Source: H2-BAC3 sp045863035 (lineage in GTDB: Bacteria > Bacteroidota > Ignavibacteria > Ignavibacteriales > Ignavibacteriaceae). Taken from it: a stretch of DNA of 18,647 nucleotides. The stretch spans positions 1-18,647 of the forward strand of contig BTUV01000058.1 in the NCBI GenBank assembly GCA_045863035.1, read 5' to 3'. Made by a program: the position numbers and the translations under genes. Positions within the stretch are counted from its first letter, which is position 1. Each line of letters opens with the position of its first letter. Of this stretch, positions 1-6,977 are shown piece by piece. Under the pieces are notes generated by a model. It had not been told where the DNA came from. It searched no databases and was given only the letters and a program-made list of their open reading frames with translations.

Positions 1-228
1 ATCCGTGATCAGATTTGCGGGTATTCTCTAAAGGACTTTAAGGACACCAAGGACTGTAAGGACATAACCCGGATTCCGTGCAATCCCATAATCCGTTTAA
101 TCCGTGATCCAATTTGCGGGTATTCTCTAAAGGACTATAAGGACACCAAGGACTGTAAGGACACCAAGGACTTTAAGGACATAACCCGGATTCCGTGCAA
201 TCAGCGTAATCTGTTTAATCCGTGATCA
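1..228. repeat. Nested tandem repeats (9-bp AAGGACNNN inside a 99-118 bp unit)
   Basis: Two long direct copies (1-99 and 100-217) and the start of a third (218-228) all begin ATCCGTGATC. Inside each lies a run of 9-bp units of form AAGGACNNN: four in the first copy (endings TTT, ACC, TGT, ATA) and six in the second (TAT, ACC, TGT, ACC, TTT, ATA). The two extra nonamers explain nearly all of the length difference between copies. No credible reading frame uses the region. The repeat may continue to the left of the window. The end of each unit (GCAATCAGCGTAATCTG type) resembles a motif near 18520 on the other strand. Confidence 0.85.
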
Positions 229-337
229 GATTCGTGTCAATTCGTGTTATTTGTGGCAGAGTTAGCCCGACCTCTTCCTGGTCCCGCGTACTCCTATTTT
301 CCTTGAATCGTAACCCTTTTATTCTGTAACTTGCGGC

Positions 338-364
338 ACCTCGTTTCTCATAACGGGGTTTTTT
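338..364 (+). terminator. Terminator-like hairpin in the leader of the AbgT gene
   Basis: ACCTCGTT (338-345) pairs with AACGGGGT (352-359) through eight pairs, one of them G-T, around the loop TCTCAT, and is followed by a T run (359-364). It lies only 30 bases before the start codon at 394, and there is no gene between the window edge and the hairpin. It is either the terminator of a transcript arriving from the left or an attenuator in the transporter leader. I did not recognise a riboswitch aptamer in 229-337. Confidence 0.55.
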
Positions 365-393
365 ATTGCTTTTTATTAACAGTCGAGGAGTGT

Positions 394-1923
394 ATGGCGG
401 ATTTAACAACTGAAAAAAAGTCTTTTCTCTCACGCTTCCTTTCCTTTATTGAGCGTACAGGAAATGCGCTGCCGCATCCGGTCACTCTGTTTGCCGGTAT
501 TGCTTTTATGGTAATTATTGTTTCGTGGCTCGTTTCTCTTACGGGTATTTCGGTGGTTCATCCCGGAACCGGTAAGGAAATTCACCCGGTTAACCTCCTC
601 TCGGTTGACGGACTCCACCGGATTCTGGTTAATATGGTCACCAATTTCACCAGTTTTGCGCCGCTTGGTACTGTGCTGGTCGCGATGATTGGTATCGGAG
701 TCCTCGAAGGAAGCGGATTTATCAGTACCGGTCTCCGGCTGCTTGTACTTTCAGCCCCCAGAAATCTGATAACATTTATTGTAGTCTTCGCCGGCGTGAT
801 GTCTAATACCGCGAGTGAAATCGGCTACGTACTGCTTGTTCCGCTTTCTGCATTAATCTTTCTGAGTATTGGCCGACACCCAATTGCCGGATTTGCCGCT
901 GCCTTTGCCGGAGTTTCCGGTGGTTACAGCGCCAATCTTCTTCTCGGCACCATCGACCCTCTCCTGGCAGGGCTCACACAGGAAGCCGCTCACATTATTG
1001 ACCCCGCTTATCAGGTGAATGCTGCCGCAAATTATTACTTCATGGCTGCTTCAACGTTTCTGATTGCCGGAGCAGGTACCTGGGTGACCGAAAAGATTGT
1101 TATTCCGCGACTGGGTAAATATGAAGGTGAGGGAACAACTGAAGAAATTAAAGCGATTTCGGCTGAGGAGAAAAAAGGGCTTATATATTCCGTTGTTGCA
1201 GGATTTATTTTTTGCGCCATCCTTGCCTGGGGTATCATTCCGGAAAATGGTTTTCTGCGTGACCCCAAAACCGGCGATGTTCTTCACTCTCCCTTTATGT
1301 CAGGCATTGTTGCATTCATTTTTATCGGGGGCTTAGTTGTTGGTATCGCTTATGGAATCGGGGCAAAAACTTTTAAGGATGAAAAACCTGTCATCAAAAG
1401 TATGTCCAAAGCGCTTGAAACGCTGGGGGGATATATCGTACTTGTGTTTTTTGCCGCACAGTTTGTTGCATATTTCAACTGGTCCAATATCGGGGTTATC
1501 GTTGCTATTAATGGTGCTGAAATCCTTAAACAGTCCGGTCTGGGTGATATTCCGCTTATGGTTAGTTTTATCATCGTGTCGGCCATTATCAATCTCGTTA
1601 TGGGAAGCGCTTCGGCTAAGTGGGCACTGATGGCCCCCGTGTTTGTCCCTATGTTCATGCTTCTTGGTTACTCACCTGAACTTACACAGGTTACTTACCG
1701 CATCGGAGACAGCATCACCAATATCATCTCCCCCATGATGTCTTACTTTGCACTGTTAATAGCATTCATGGAGCGATACGATAAAAAAGCCGGTATTGGT
1801 ACATTGGTTGCAACTATGCTTCCATATACATTCGTTTTCTTTATCGTCTGGACCACACTGCTTATTATCTGGATTACATTCGGACTTCCTATAGGACCTG
1901 GCGCGAATCTCTATATGCCATAG
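394..1923 (+). CDS. abgT: AbgT-family transporter (p-aminobenzoyl-glutamate type)
   Basis: Inner-membrane secondary transporter of 509 residues, close to the usual AbgT length of about 510. The family includes E. coli AbgT (uptake of p-aminobenzoyl-glutamate, a folate breakdown product) and MtrF/YdaH-type proteins linked to sulfonamide export. The protein is hydrophobic throughout with many membrane segments. It carries the family's N-terminal stretch (ERTGNALPHPVTLF), the NTASEIGYVLLVPLSALIFL segment followed by GRHPIAGFAAAFAGV, and the C-terminal GSASAKWALMAPVFVPMFM helix. The ATG at 394 is chosen over an upstream TTG at 331 because GAGGAG lies just before it (385-390) and the longer start would put the leader hairpin inside the gene. 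Transcription ends at the strong terminator at 1948. Substrate and direction cannot be read from sequence; peptides or PABA-glutamate uptake are both plausible. Confidence 0.9.
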   Translation: MADLTTEKKSFLSRFLSFIERTGNALPHPVTLFAGIAFMVIIVSWLVSLTGISVVHPGTGKEIHPVNLLSVDGLHRILVNMVTNFTSFAPLGTVLVAMIGIGVLEGSGFISTGLRLLVLSAPRNLITFIVVFAGVMSNTASEIGYVLLVPLSALIFLSIGRHPIAGFAAAFAGVSGGYSANLLLGTIDPLLAGLTQEAAHIIDPAYQVNAAANYYFMAASTFLIAGAGTWVTEKIVIPRLGKYEGEGTTEEIKAISAEEKKGLIYSVVAGFIFCAILAWGIIPENGFLRDPKTGDVLHSPFMSGIVAFIFIGGLVVGIAYGIGAKTFKDEKPVIKSMSKALETLGGYIVLVFFAAQFVAYFNWSNIGVIVAINGAEILKQSGLGDIPLMVSFIIVSAIINLVMGSASAKWALMAPVFVPMFMLLGYSPELTQVTYRIGDSITNIISPMMSYFALLIAFMERYDKKAGIGTLVATMLPYTFVFFIVWTTLLIIWITFGLPIGPGANLYMP

Positions 1924-1943
1924 TTAAATTATTTTTATCAAAC

Positions 1944-1986
1944 AAAGCGGCTTTATCTTTTAACTAAAGATAATGCCGTTTTTGTT
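1944..1986 (+). terminator. Intrinsic terminator after the AbgT gene
   Basis: CGGCTTTATCTTT (1948-1960) pairs with AAAGATAATGCCG (1966-1978): 13 positions with a single T-T mismatch, loop TAACT, followed by TTTTT-G-TTTT. AAAG before the stem can extend it into the T run, so it may also work on the minus strand. It begins 20 bases after the stop codon. Confidence 0.9.
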
Positions 1987-2041
1987 TTCTGCCTTCGTCT
2001 TAAAATGACCGGTCTTATCCTTCCAGCCCCTCTTTCTCTGA

Positions 2042-2067
2042 TCAATGCAGATTTGCATTGAGATTTT
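2042..2067 (+). terminator. Possible second terminator-like hairpin
   Basis: TCAATGCA (2042-2049) and TGCATTGA (2054-2061) form a perfect 8-bp stem with loop GATT, followed by GATTTTTT. The stem is short and AT-rich, and a strong terminator lies 65 bases upstream, so it may be a back-up terminator or the edge of the repeat region that follows. Confidence 0.35.
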
Positions 2068-2089
2068 TTGTGTTCTATGGAATATATAC

Positions 2090-2652
2090 GAGGGGTCAAA
2101 TATATTGCCTGATTCTCCCCAACAACAAAAATTTCCTCCGGTCACGATGAGACGTTGCAATCGCATGAAATTCGTGTTTATAAAAATTCTACCGGCGATT
2201 GCAGCGTCTCTACAAAAAATCCATCACCTGTCATGGAGGGATTGAACATTGGTAGAAACATATATCCAAACACTCTTCGCCCTGACCCCGGAGGGGTCAT
2301 ATATATTGCCTGATTCTTCGCGATAACAAAAATTTCCTCCGGTCACGATGAGACGTTGCAATCGCATGAAATTCGTGTTTATAAAAATTCTACCGGCGAT
2401 TGCAGCGTCTCTACAAAAAAAATCCAACACCAATCCCGGAGGGATTGAACATTGGTAGAAACATATATCCAAACACACCCCGCCCTGACCCCGGAGGGGT
2501 CATATATATTGCCTGATTTTCCTCAACAACAAATATTTCCTCCGGTCAAGATGAGACGTTGCAATCGCATGAAATTCGTGTTTATAAAAATTCTACCGGC
2601 GATTGCAGCGTCTCTACAAAAAATCCAACACCTGACCCGGAGGTACCTCCGG
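2090..2652. repeat. Three-copy tandem repeat of about 202 bp built around a conserved hairpin
   Basis: Copies start with GAGGGGTC at 2090, 2291 and 2494, giving periods of 201 and 203 bp; the third is truncated. Each contains the inverted pair GAGACGTTGCAATCGC / GCGATTGCAGCGTCTC (16 positions, one mismatch) around a 30-nt loop: arms 2149-2164 with 2195-2210, 2350-2365 with 2396-2411, and 2553-2568 with 2599-2614. The hairpin, its loop and the bases just outside it (about 70 bp) are identical in all three copies, while the DNA upstream and downstream differs between copies. The third copy ends in a perfect 16-bp palindrome, CCGGAGGTACCTCCGG (2637-2652). Short open frames here (for example the one containing MRRCNRMKFVFIKILPAIAA) only reflect the repeat, and I do not call them genes. 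I see nothing else in the gene-free stretch 1987-2796. Confidence 0.9.
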
Positions 2653-2796
2653 AATGTGATGCGCAAACAACTGAATTTACCTGCCTACTTGTCAACAAAC
2701 ACATCATGTTTTCTTCTATATTGCTCCAATCCTCATAATTTGAATTAATTTCATAGAAGTGATACTTATGTCCGGTATTTTTCTGTATTTTTGTGC

Positions 2797-3921
2797 ATGA
2801 AGTCCTTAAAAATTGTCTGTGACGAGAATATCGCTTATGCACAGGAGGCATTTTCTACCATAGGCGAGGTTACACTTTCCCCCGGAAGAGCCATCTCCCG
2901 TGAAATGATGATGGATAAGGATGTTCTTGTTATCCGTTCAGTTACGCGGGTCAATAAAGATCTGCTTGAAGGAACCGCGGTAAAATTTGTTGGTACTGCT
3001 ACCATCGGTACAGATCACACAGACCTTGAATGGCTTGAAACTAATAATATCGGCTTCTCTGATGCTAAGGGATGCAACGCAGATGCTGTGGCTGAATATC
3101 TTCTCTCCGTTATAAGCAGAATACTTTCTGAACAGAAAAGAAATTTCTCTGATACTTCAATCGGCATAATTGGGCATGGCAATATCGGCACACGGGTTGA
3201 AAAATTATCTAAAGCTGTAGGTATGCTTCCTTTTGTAAATGATCCCCCGAAAGCAATCATGTCCGGAGGCGCGGGTTACGTTTCACTGACAGAAGCGCTC
3301 GCGTGCGATATTATTACCTTTCATACTCCGCTTGAAAAAGAGTCTGACTTTCCTACCTGGCATCTGTTGCATGAAGGACTTATTCAATATATACGACCAG
3401 GAGCGATAATCGTTAATGCCTCACGCGGAGAAGTTACCGACAGCAGGGCACTTCACCGGCTGCATCATGAGAAAAAAGCCGTTATTATTCTGGATGTATG
3501 GGAAAACGAACCATACGCTGATGCTGATATGATTAGCATCGCGAAATTCGCATCTCCTCATACGGCGGGTTATTCAACACGCGGAAAGATTAACGGAACC
3601 GCCCTTGTATATAAAAAAGTCTGCGCGTTCTTCGGATTGCAGCCCTCATGGAAAGCAGTGTTTCCCCCGGCACCCAAAATAAAACTCCCCCCTTCACCCG
3701 GAGAAATTACTCCTTCGTGTATATACTCTGTCACCCGCCTGTTTGACCGGCTTGATGAAGATACCGCGCTAATGAAAAAACTTATTCCTCTTGAAGCAAA
3801 TCAAAGAGCAAGAGCATTTGATCTTCTCAGAAAAGAATATCATCTGCGATATGAGTTTCGCGACTATACCTCCCCCGATCCGTTCCTCCGCTATCTGGGT
3901 TTTGGTACTCCCGAATCTTAG
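2797..3921 (+). CDS. pdxB: Erythronate-4-phosphate dehydrogenase (PdxB)
   Basis: Cytosolic NAD-dependent enzyme that oxidises 4-phosphoerythronate, the second step of the DXP-dependent pathway to pyridoxal 5'-phosphate. The 374 residues align along their whole length with E. coli PdxB as I remember it (about 378). N-terminal KIVCDENIAYAQEAF and VKFVGTATIGTDHTD; Rossmann motif GHGNIG at 126-131; the catalytic trio typical of D-2-hydroxyacid dehydrogenases is visible as R210 in NASRGEV, the acid in DVWENEP (about 233-239) and H255 in SPHTAGY. The C-terminal PdxB dimerisation domain (about 287-374) is present, which separates it from SerA or lactate dehydrogenases. The ATG at 2797 fits the family N-terminus; a TTG at 2791 would add only two residues. 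No clear ribosome binding site. The stop codon overlaps that of the convergent glutaminase gene. Confidence 0.93.
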   Translation: MKSLKIVCDENIAYAQEAFSTIGEVTLSPGRAISREMMMDKDVLVIRSVTRVNKDLLEGTAVKFVGTATIGTDHTDLEWLETNNIGFSDAKGCNADAVAEYLLSVISRILSEQKRNFSDTSIGIIGHGNIGTRVEKLSKAVGMLPFVNDPPKAIMSGGAGYVSLTEALACDIITFHTPLEKESDFPTWHLLHEGLIQYIRPGAIIVNASRGEVTDSRALHRLHHEKKAVIILDVWENEPYADADMISIAKFASPHTAGYSTRGKINGTALVYKKVCAFFGLQPSWKAVFPPAPKIKLPPSPGEITPSCIYSVTRLFDRLDEDTALMKKLIPLEANQRARAFDLLRKEYHLRYEFRDYTSPDPFLRYLGFGTPES

Positions 3922-4841
3922 AAAATTGAAATCCCGGCTTTTGTGGTAAGCAGTTCAAGGGCTTTCATTCCCATTACTGAATTGCCTTTCTTGTTTAAGC
4001 GCGGACTCCACACAGCCACTGTATATATATCAGGATGAAATGCCACAATACCGCCCCCGACCCCGCTTTTACCCGGCAGCCCGACCAGATAAGAAAACTC
4101 CCCCGCCTCATCATAAAATCCGCAGGTCTGCATAATTGCATTAATGCGTTTTACCTGCGATTTTGTTAATTCAAATCCGGTATAGGAAAATGGTTTGTGA
4201 TGATTGGCAAACGGCAAAAAAGCACGGCTCAGGTCAGAGCAGCTCATCATTACTGAGCACTGATGATAGTATAAATCCAGCACCCGGGTTAAATCATTAT
4301 TGATATTTCCGAAATATTTCAAAACGTTAATAAGTGCCGCGTTTAAGTAACCGGTTTCTTTCTCTGATAGGGCTATTTTCTCGTCATAGTCCACTTCCGG
4401 ATTGCCTGAAATTTCCCTTACAAATTCAATAAATTTCTTTTTGGGATTATCAATCAGAGTTATCAGTATATCCGCCAGTACTAACGCCCCGGCATTAATA
4501 AACGGATTACGCGGTATCCCCTTTTCATATTCAAGCTGCACAATTGAGTTAAAGGGATTGCCGGAGGGCTCAACGCTAATCCTTTCCCAAATTTTTTCGC
4601 CTGTAAGCGATACTGCCATTGCCAGAGTGAAAACCTTTGAAATACTCTGTACTGAAAACGGTGTGTTCCAGTCGCCTATTGAATATTCGTTTCCGTTTAC
4701 CGTTCTTAAATGCATACCATAATGATCCGGGTTGACCTTTGCAAGTTCCGGGATATATGAAGCAACTTCACCGGTGTTTTTAAGAGGCCTGGTTTCCGCT
4801 GAAATCTCGTTTAATATTCTTTCAAAATCTATTTTGCTCAT
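3918..4841 (-). CDS. glsA: Glutaminase (serine-dependent, beta-lactamase fold)
   Basis: Hydrolyses L-glutamine to glutamate and ammonia in the cytosol. It has 307 residues; the family is usually 300-310. The S-x-x-K nucleophile motif is S66-I-S-K69 in PFSVQSISKVFTLA. Other conserved blocks are GIPRNPFINAGALV (N116), LSEKETGYLNAALINVLKYFGNI (E160, N167), YYHQCSVMMSCSDLSRAFLPFANHH, and near the C-terminus LPGKSGVGGGI, which corresponds to the KTG-like wall of the active site. There is no signal peptide. The ATG at 4841 gives the normal family N-terminus. It is a single gene on the minus strand, convergent with pdxB (stop codons overlap, no terminator visible between them). An inverted repeat overlapping a TATAAT lies 13 bases upstream and may regulate it. 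Confidence 0.95.
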   Translation of the reverse strand: MSKIDFERILNEISAETRPLKNTGEVASYIPELAKVNPDHYGMHLRTVNGNEYSIGDWNTPFSVQSISKVFTLAMAVSLTGEKIWERISVEPSGNPFNSIVQLEYEKGIPRNPFINAGALVLADILITLIDNPKKKFIEFVREISGNPEVDYDEKIALSEKETGYLNAALINVLKYFGNINNDLTRVLDLYYHQCSVMMSCSDLSRAFLPFANHHKPFSYTGFELTKSQVKRINAIMQTCGFYDEAGEFSYLVGLPGKSGVGGGIVAFHPDIYTVAVWSPRLNKKGNSVMGMKALELLTTKAGISIF

Positions 4842-4853
4842 GGTGCTTTATAC

Positions 4854-4876
4854 GTACTATCAGAAAATTATAGTAC
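4854..4876 (-). promoter_or_regulatory. Inverted repeat overlapping a -10-like box upstream of the glutaminase gene
   Basis: GTACTAT (4854-4860) and ATAGTAC (4870-4876) form a perfect 7-bp inverted repeat with a 9-bp spacer. On the minus strand the left arm runs into TATAAT (4867-4872). The site ends 12 bases before the glutaminase ATG. No good -35 box lies 16-18 bases further upstream, so promoter assignment is weak. It could be an operator or a 5'-UTR hairpin. Confidence 0.4.
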
Positions 4877-4965
4877 AAAAATACTAATCTATTTACTTTG
4901 TTTTAAGGTTTACGCATTCTTAGGATATAAACGACTATATAGTCAGCAAGGACGGTTTAGTAAAT

Positions 4966-5036
4966 CTTTGCGGTACTTTGTGTTTACCCTGCTTATCTCT
5001 GCGTTAAAATTTCCCTTTGCGTCTTAGTGCGAGAAC
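4966..5036 (+). repeat. Dispersed intergenic motif of CTTTGCG...TTAGTGCG type
   Basis: CTTTGCGGTACTTTGTG (4966-4982) and CTTTGCGTCTTAGTGCGAG (5015-5033) are degenerate copies of a motif also found at 9257-9284, 12450-12479 and 14944-14970, always between genes. The rest of 4842-5105 contains no gene; it holds a 12-bp palindrome GACTATATAGTC (4933-4944) and a pyrimidine-rich run with repeated TCCAT/TTCTCC words (about 5064-5100). Confidence 0.6.
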
Positions 5037-5105
5037 TAGACGGGCATATCCTCAATTTCGGTACTCTCCATCCACAATTCTCCATTTTCCATCCTCCCTT
5101 ATTAA

Positions 5106-6248
5106 TTAATTTACCGCTTCCCACCATTTTGACACAGGATAACTTTCCCCCTCAAGAATAATACTTTCACCTATTTTCGGAGTCGCAATTGGTTGTTTTA
5201 ATTCAACTGCTTTTGCGGTTACACGCAGAATCGGGTCATCCCAGCTATGCAGGGCAAGGGTAAAACTTCCCCAATGAATAGGCATAAATACTTTTGCCCG
5301 CAAATCAACTGCTGCCTGAGCAGTTTCTTCCGGCATCATGTGAAAAGGTTTCCAGCGTTCATTATACTGACCACATTCAAGCATTGCTATATCAAACGGA
5401 CCATACTTTTCACCAATTTCCCTGAAGTGAGGACCATAGCCACTGTCACCGCTAAAATATATTTTCTTTGTTTTTCCCTGAATCACCCACGAGCCCCACA
5501 GTGTTGTGGTTCTGTCAGTCAGCCCTCTGCCGCTGAAATGACGCGACCGGGTGAAGATAAGTTTTACGCCTTCGTGATCAGTTTCATCCCCCCAGTTATA
5601 TTCGCTTATCTTTTCAGCAGGCACTCCCCACGCAAGCAGATGAACTGATACTCCCAGCGGTACATAAAAATGATTCACTTTATCTTTTATCTTCAGAATT
5701 GTTTTATAGTCAAGATGATCATAATGGTCATGCGAAAAAAGCACTGCGTCAATTTCAGGGAGCTTATCAGGAGTAATGGGAAGCTCTTTAGTATATCGCT
5801 CCGGTCCCATAAACGAAACCGGTGAGGGGCTGTCAGTCAGCATCGGGTCAAGCAGCAGTTTTTTACCGTCAATCTCAAGCAGAAAAGCAGAGTGACCAAA
5901 CCAGGTAAGGCGCGTAACTCCTCCGGTAAAGTCTGCCACTTCTGCCGAATCAATTTTTTCAACCGGAAGCGGTCCCTTTGGCGCCCGGTTCGGATTCCCC
6001 CTTACAACATCATACAGGATGTCCGCCATACCTGAGAATGAAAAATCCATTTTTGTTTCAATCTCATTTACAAAGATGCCGTCTTTGTAGTTGCTCAGCG
6101 TTTCAAACTTTTTTTTCTGCCCGGCGGAAACTTTACCTCCGAAATCAGGTGTTGAATAAAAAAATACCGATCCTGCTATCAGCAGGAGGAGGAGTATTGT
6201 GCCCATGATTATTCCTATCATTTTCAGTCGTTTTCTGTTTATTGCCAT
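5106..6248 (-). CDS. Membrane-anchored metallo-beta-lactamase-fold hydrolase (RomA / NAPE-PLD-like)
   Basis: A 380-residue protein with an N-terminal membrane segment (about 10-31) and a large metallo-beta-lactamase domain that probably faces the periplasm. Metal-binding motifs are complete: S172-H-D-H-Y-D-H178, H237 in RSRHFSGRG, D268 in YFSGDSGYG, and H325 in MPIHWGSF, with a further conserved H303 in PFHMMPEE. The TRLTWFGHSAFLLEIDGKKLLLDPM and IHWGSF blocks are those of the RomA/UlaG-like branch, which includes the mammalian lipid hydrolase NAPE-PLD. A phosphodiesterase or lipid-hydrolase activity is therefore likely, but the substrate is unknown. The ATG at 6248 shares its first base with the last base of the upstream TGA (TGATG), which suggests translational coupling; a TTG at 6251 is a less likely start. 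It is the last gene of a TetR-SDR-hydrolase operon. Confidence 0.85.
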   Translation of the reverse strand: MAINRKRLKMIGIIMGTILLLLLIAGSVFFYSTPDFGGKVSAGQKKKFETLSNYKDGIFVNEIETKMDFSFSGMADILYDVVRGNPNRAPKGPLPVEKIDSAEVADFTGGVTRLTWFGHSAFLLEIDGKKLLLDPMLTDSPSPVSFMGPERYTKELPITPDKLPEIDAVLFSHDHYDHLDYKTILKIKDKVNHFYVPLGVSVHLLAWGVPAEKISEYNWGDETDHEGVKLIFTRSRHFSGRGLTDRTTTLWGSWVIQGKTKKIYFSGDSGYGPHFREIGEKYGPFDIAMLECGQYNERWKPFHMMPEETAQAAVDLRAKVFMPIHWGSFTLALHSWDDPILRVTAKAVELKQPIATPKIGESIILEGESYPVSKWWEAVN

Positions 6249-6922
6249 CAACGCTTAGCCGCGTCATTAATATCAATGTTTTCAAGATATGTTTTTTTGT
6301 ATCCCCTACGCGCCAGATGTATCATCGCCTGTCCGATTCTTCTGGTATCGGTAATTTTCTCACCCATGAGTTTTTTAAGCAGTGGTGTGAAAGGAGCAAG
6401 TAGTATATATAACCACCGGTAAAGCGCTGTGCGTGAAGTTATCCCGTCAAGCGGTTCAATAAAGCCCGGTCGCAACATATATACCGAATCAAACCCCATA
6501 CCCAAAAGCATGTTTTCCGTTTTCCCCTTTACCCGCGCCCAGGCGATTTTTCCTTTTTCACTGCTGTCCGCGCCTGTTGCTGAAATATATATAAAGCAGA
6601 GCCCGCGGTTCACGCTCCCGATAACCCCGGCAAACTCTTTCGTCATGGTGTACGTTATACGATGATACTCCGCTTCTGAAATTCCGGCGGAAGATACCCC
6701 CAGACAAAAAAAGCAGGCGTTGTATTCTTTTAGTTCGTCCGCATGGTTTTTAAACTCCTTGCTATTATTCAGTATCATTTCCTTCAGTTTGGGATGCTTT
6801 TCTCCCGAAGGATTTCTTCCAATAGAAAGAATCGACTCAACATCCTCACATTTTAGACACTCAAGCAACACACCCCGCCCAATCATTCCGGTTGCTCCGG
6901 TTAGTAAAACTTTTAATCTCAT
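6248..6922 (-). CDS. Atypical short-chain dehydrogenase (NAD(P)-binding, HTATIP2/CC3-like)
   Basis: A 224-residue cytosolic Rossmann-fold protein. The dinucleotide-binding motif TGATGMIG is at 8-15, followed by FFCLGVSSAG (71-80) and the beta-strand end FIYISATGAD (110-119), where S114 matches the SDR serine. The segment W128-A-R-V-K132-G-K-T-E aligns with the YxxVKGExE block of the HTATIP2/TIP30 branch, so the usual catalytic tyrosine is tryptophan here while the lysine is kept. That argues for a cofactor-binding or altered-chemistry role and against a classical alcohol dehydrogenase. The C-terminus (RRIGQAMIHLARRGYKK) is typical of the branch. It lies 55 bases downstream of the TetR gene and overlaps the following hydrolase gene by one base. 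The substrate is unknown. Confidence 0.82.
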   Translation of the reverse strand: MRLKVLLTGATGMIGRGVLLECLKCEDVESILSIGRNPSGEKHPKLKEMILNNSKEFKNHADELKEYNACFFCLGVSSAGISEAEYHRITYTMTKEFAGVIGSVNRGLCFIYISATGADSSEKGKIAWARVKGKTENMLLGMGFDSVYMLRPGFIEPLDGITSRTALYRWLYILLAPFTPLLKKLMGEKITDTRRIGQAMIHLARRGYKKTYLENIDINDAAKR

Positions 6923-6977
6923 ACAGTTCCAAACAAATAAAAGAATGGTAAAATTCCGCCGGAGGAAAACAGCCCCA

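Noticed and set aside
229..337. Known riboswitch (for example a folate-type aptamer) upstream of the AbgT gene
   Set aside because: I looked for familiar conserved cores and saw none; only the terminator-like hairpin is supported.
2045..2748. Small proteins in the hairpin repeat region (66, 84 and 98 residues on either strand)
   Set aside because: They are translations of the repeat, occur on both strands, resemble no known family and have no ribosome binding sites.
4933..4944. GACTATATAGTC palindrome as an operator
   Set aside because: It is perfect but only 12 bp, has no partner site, and TATATA is common in this window; reported only within the intergenic description.
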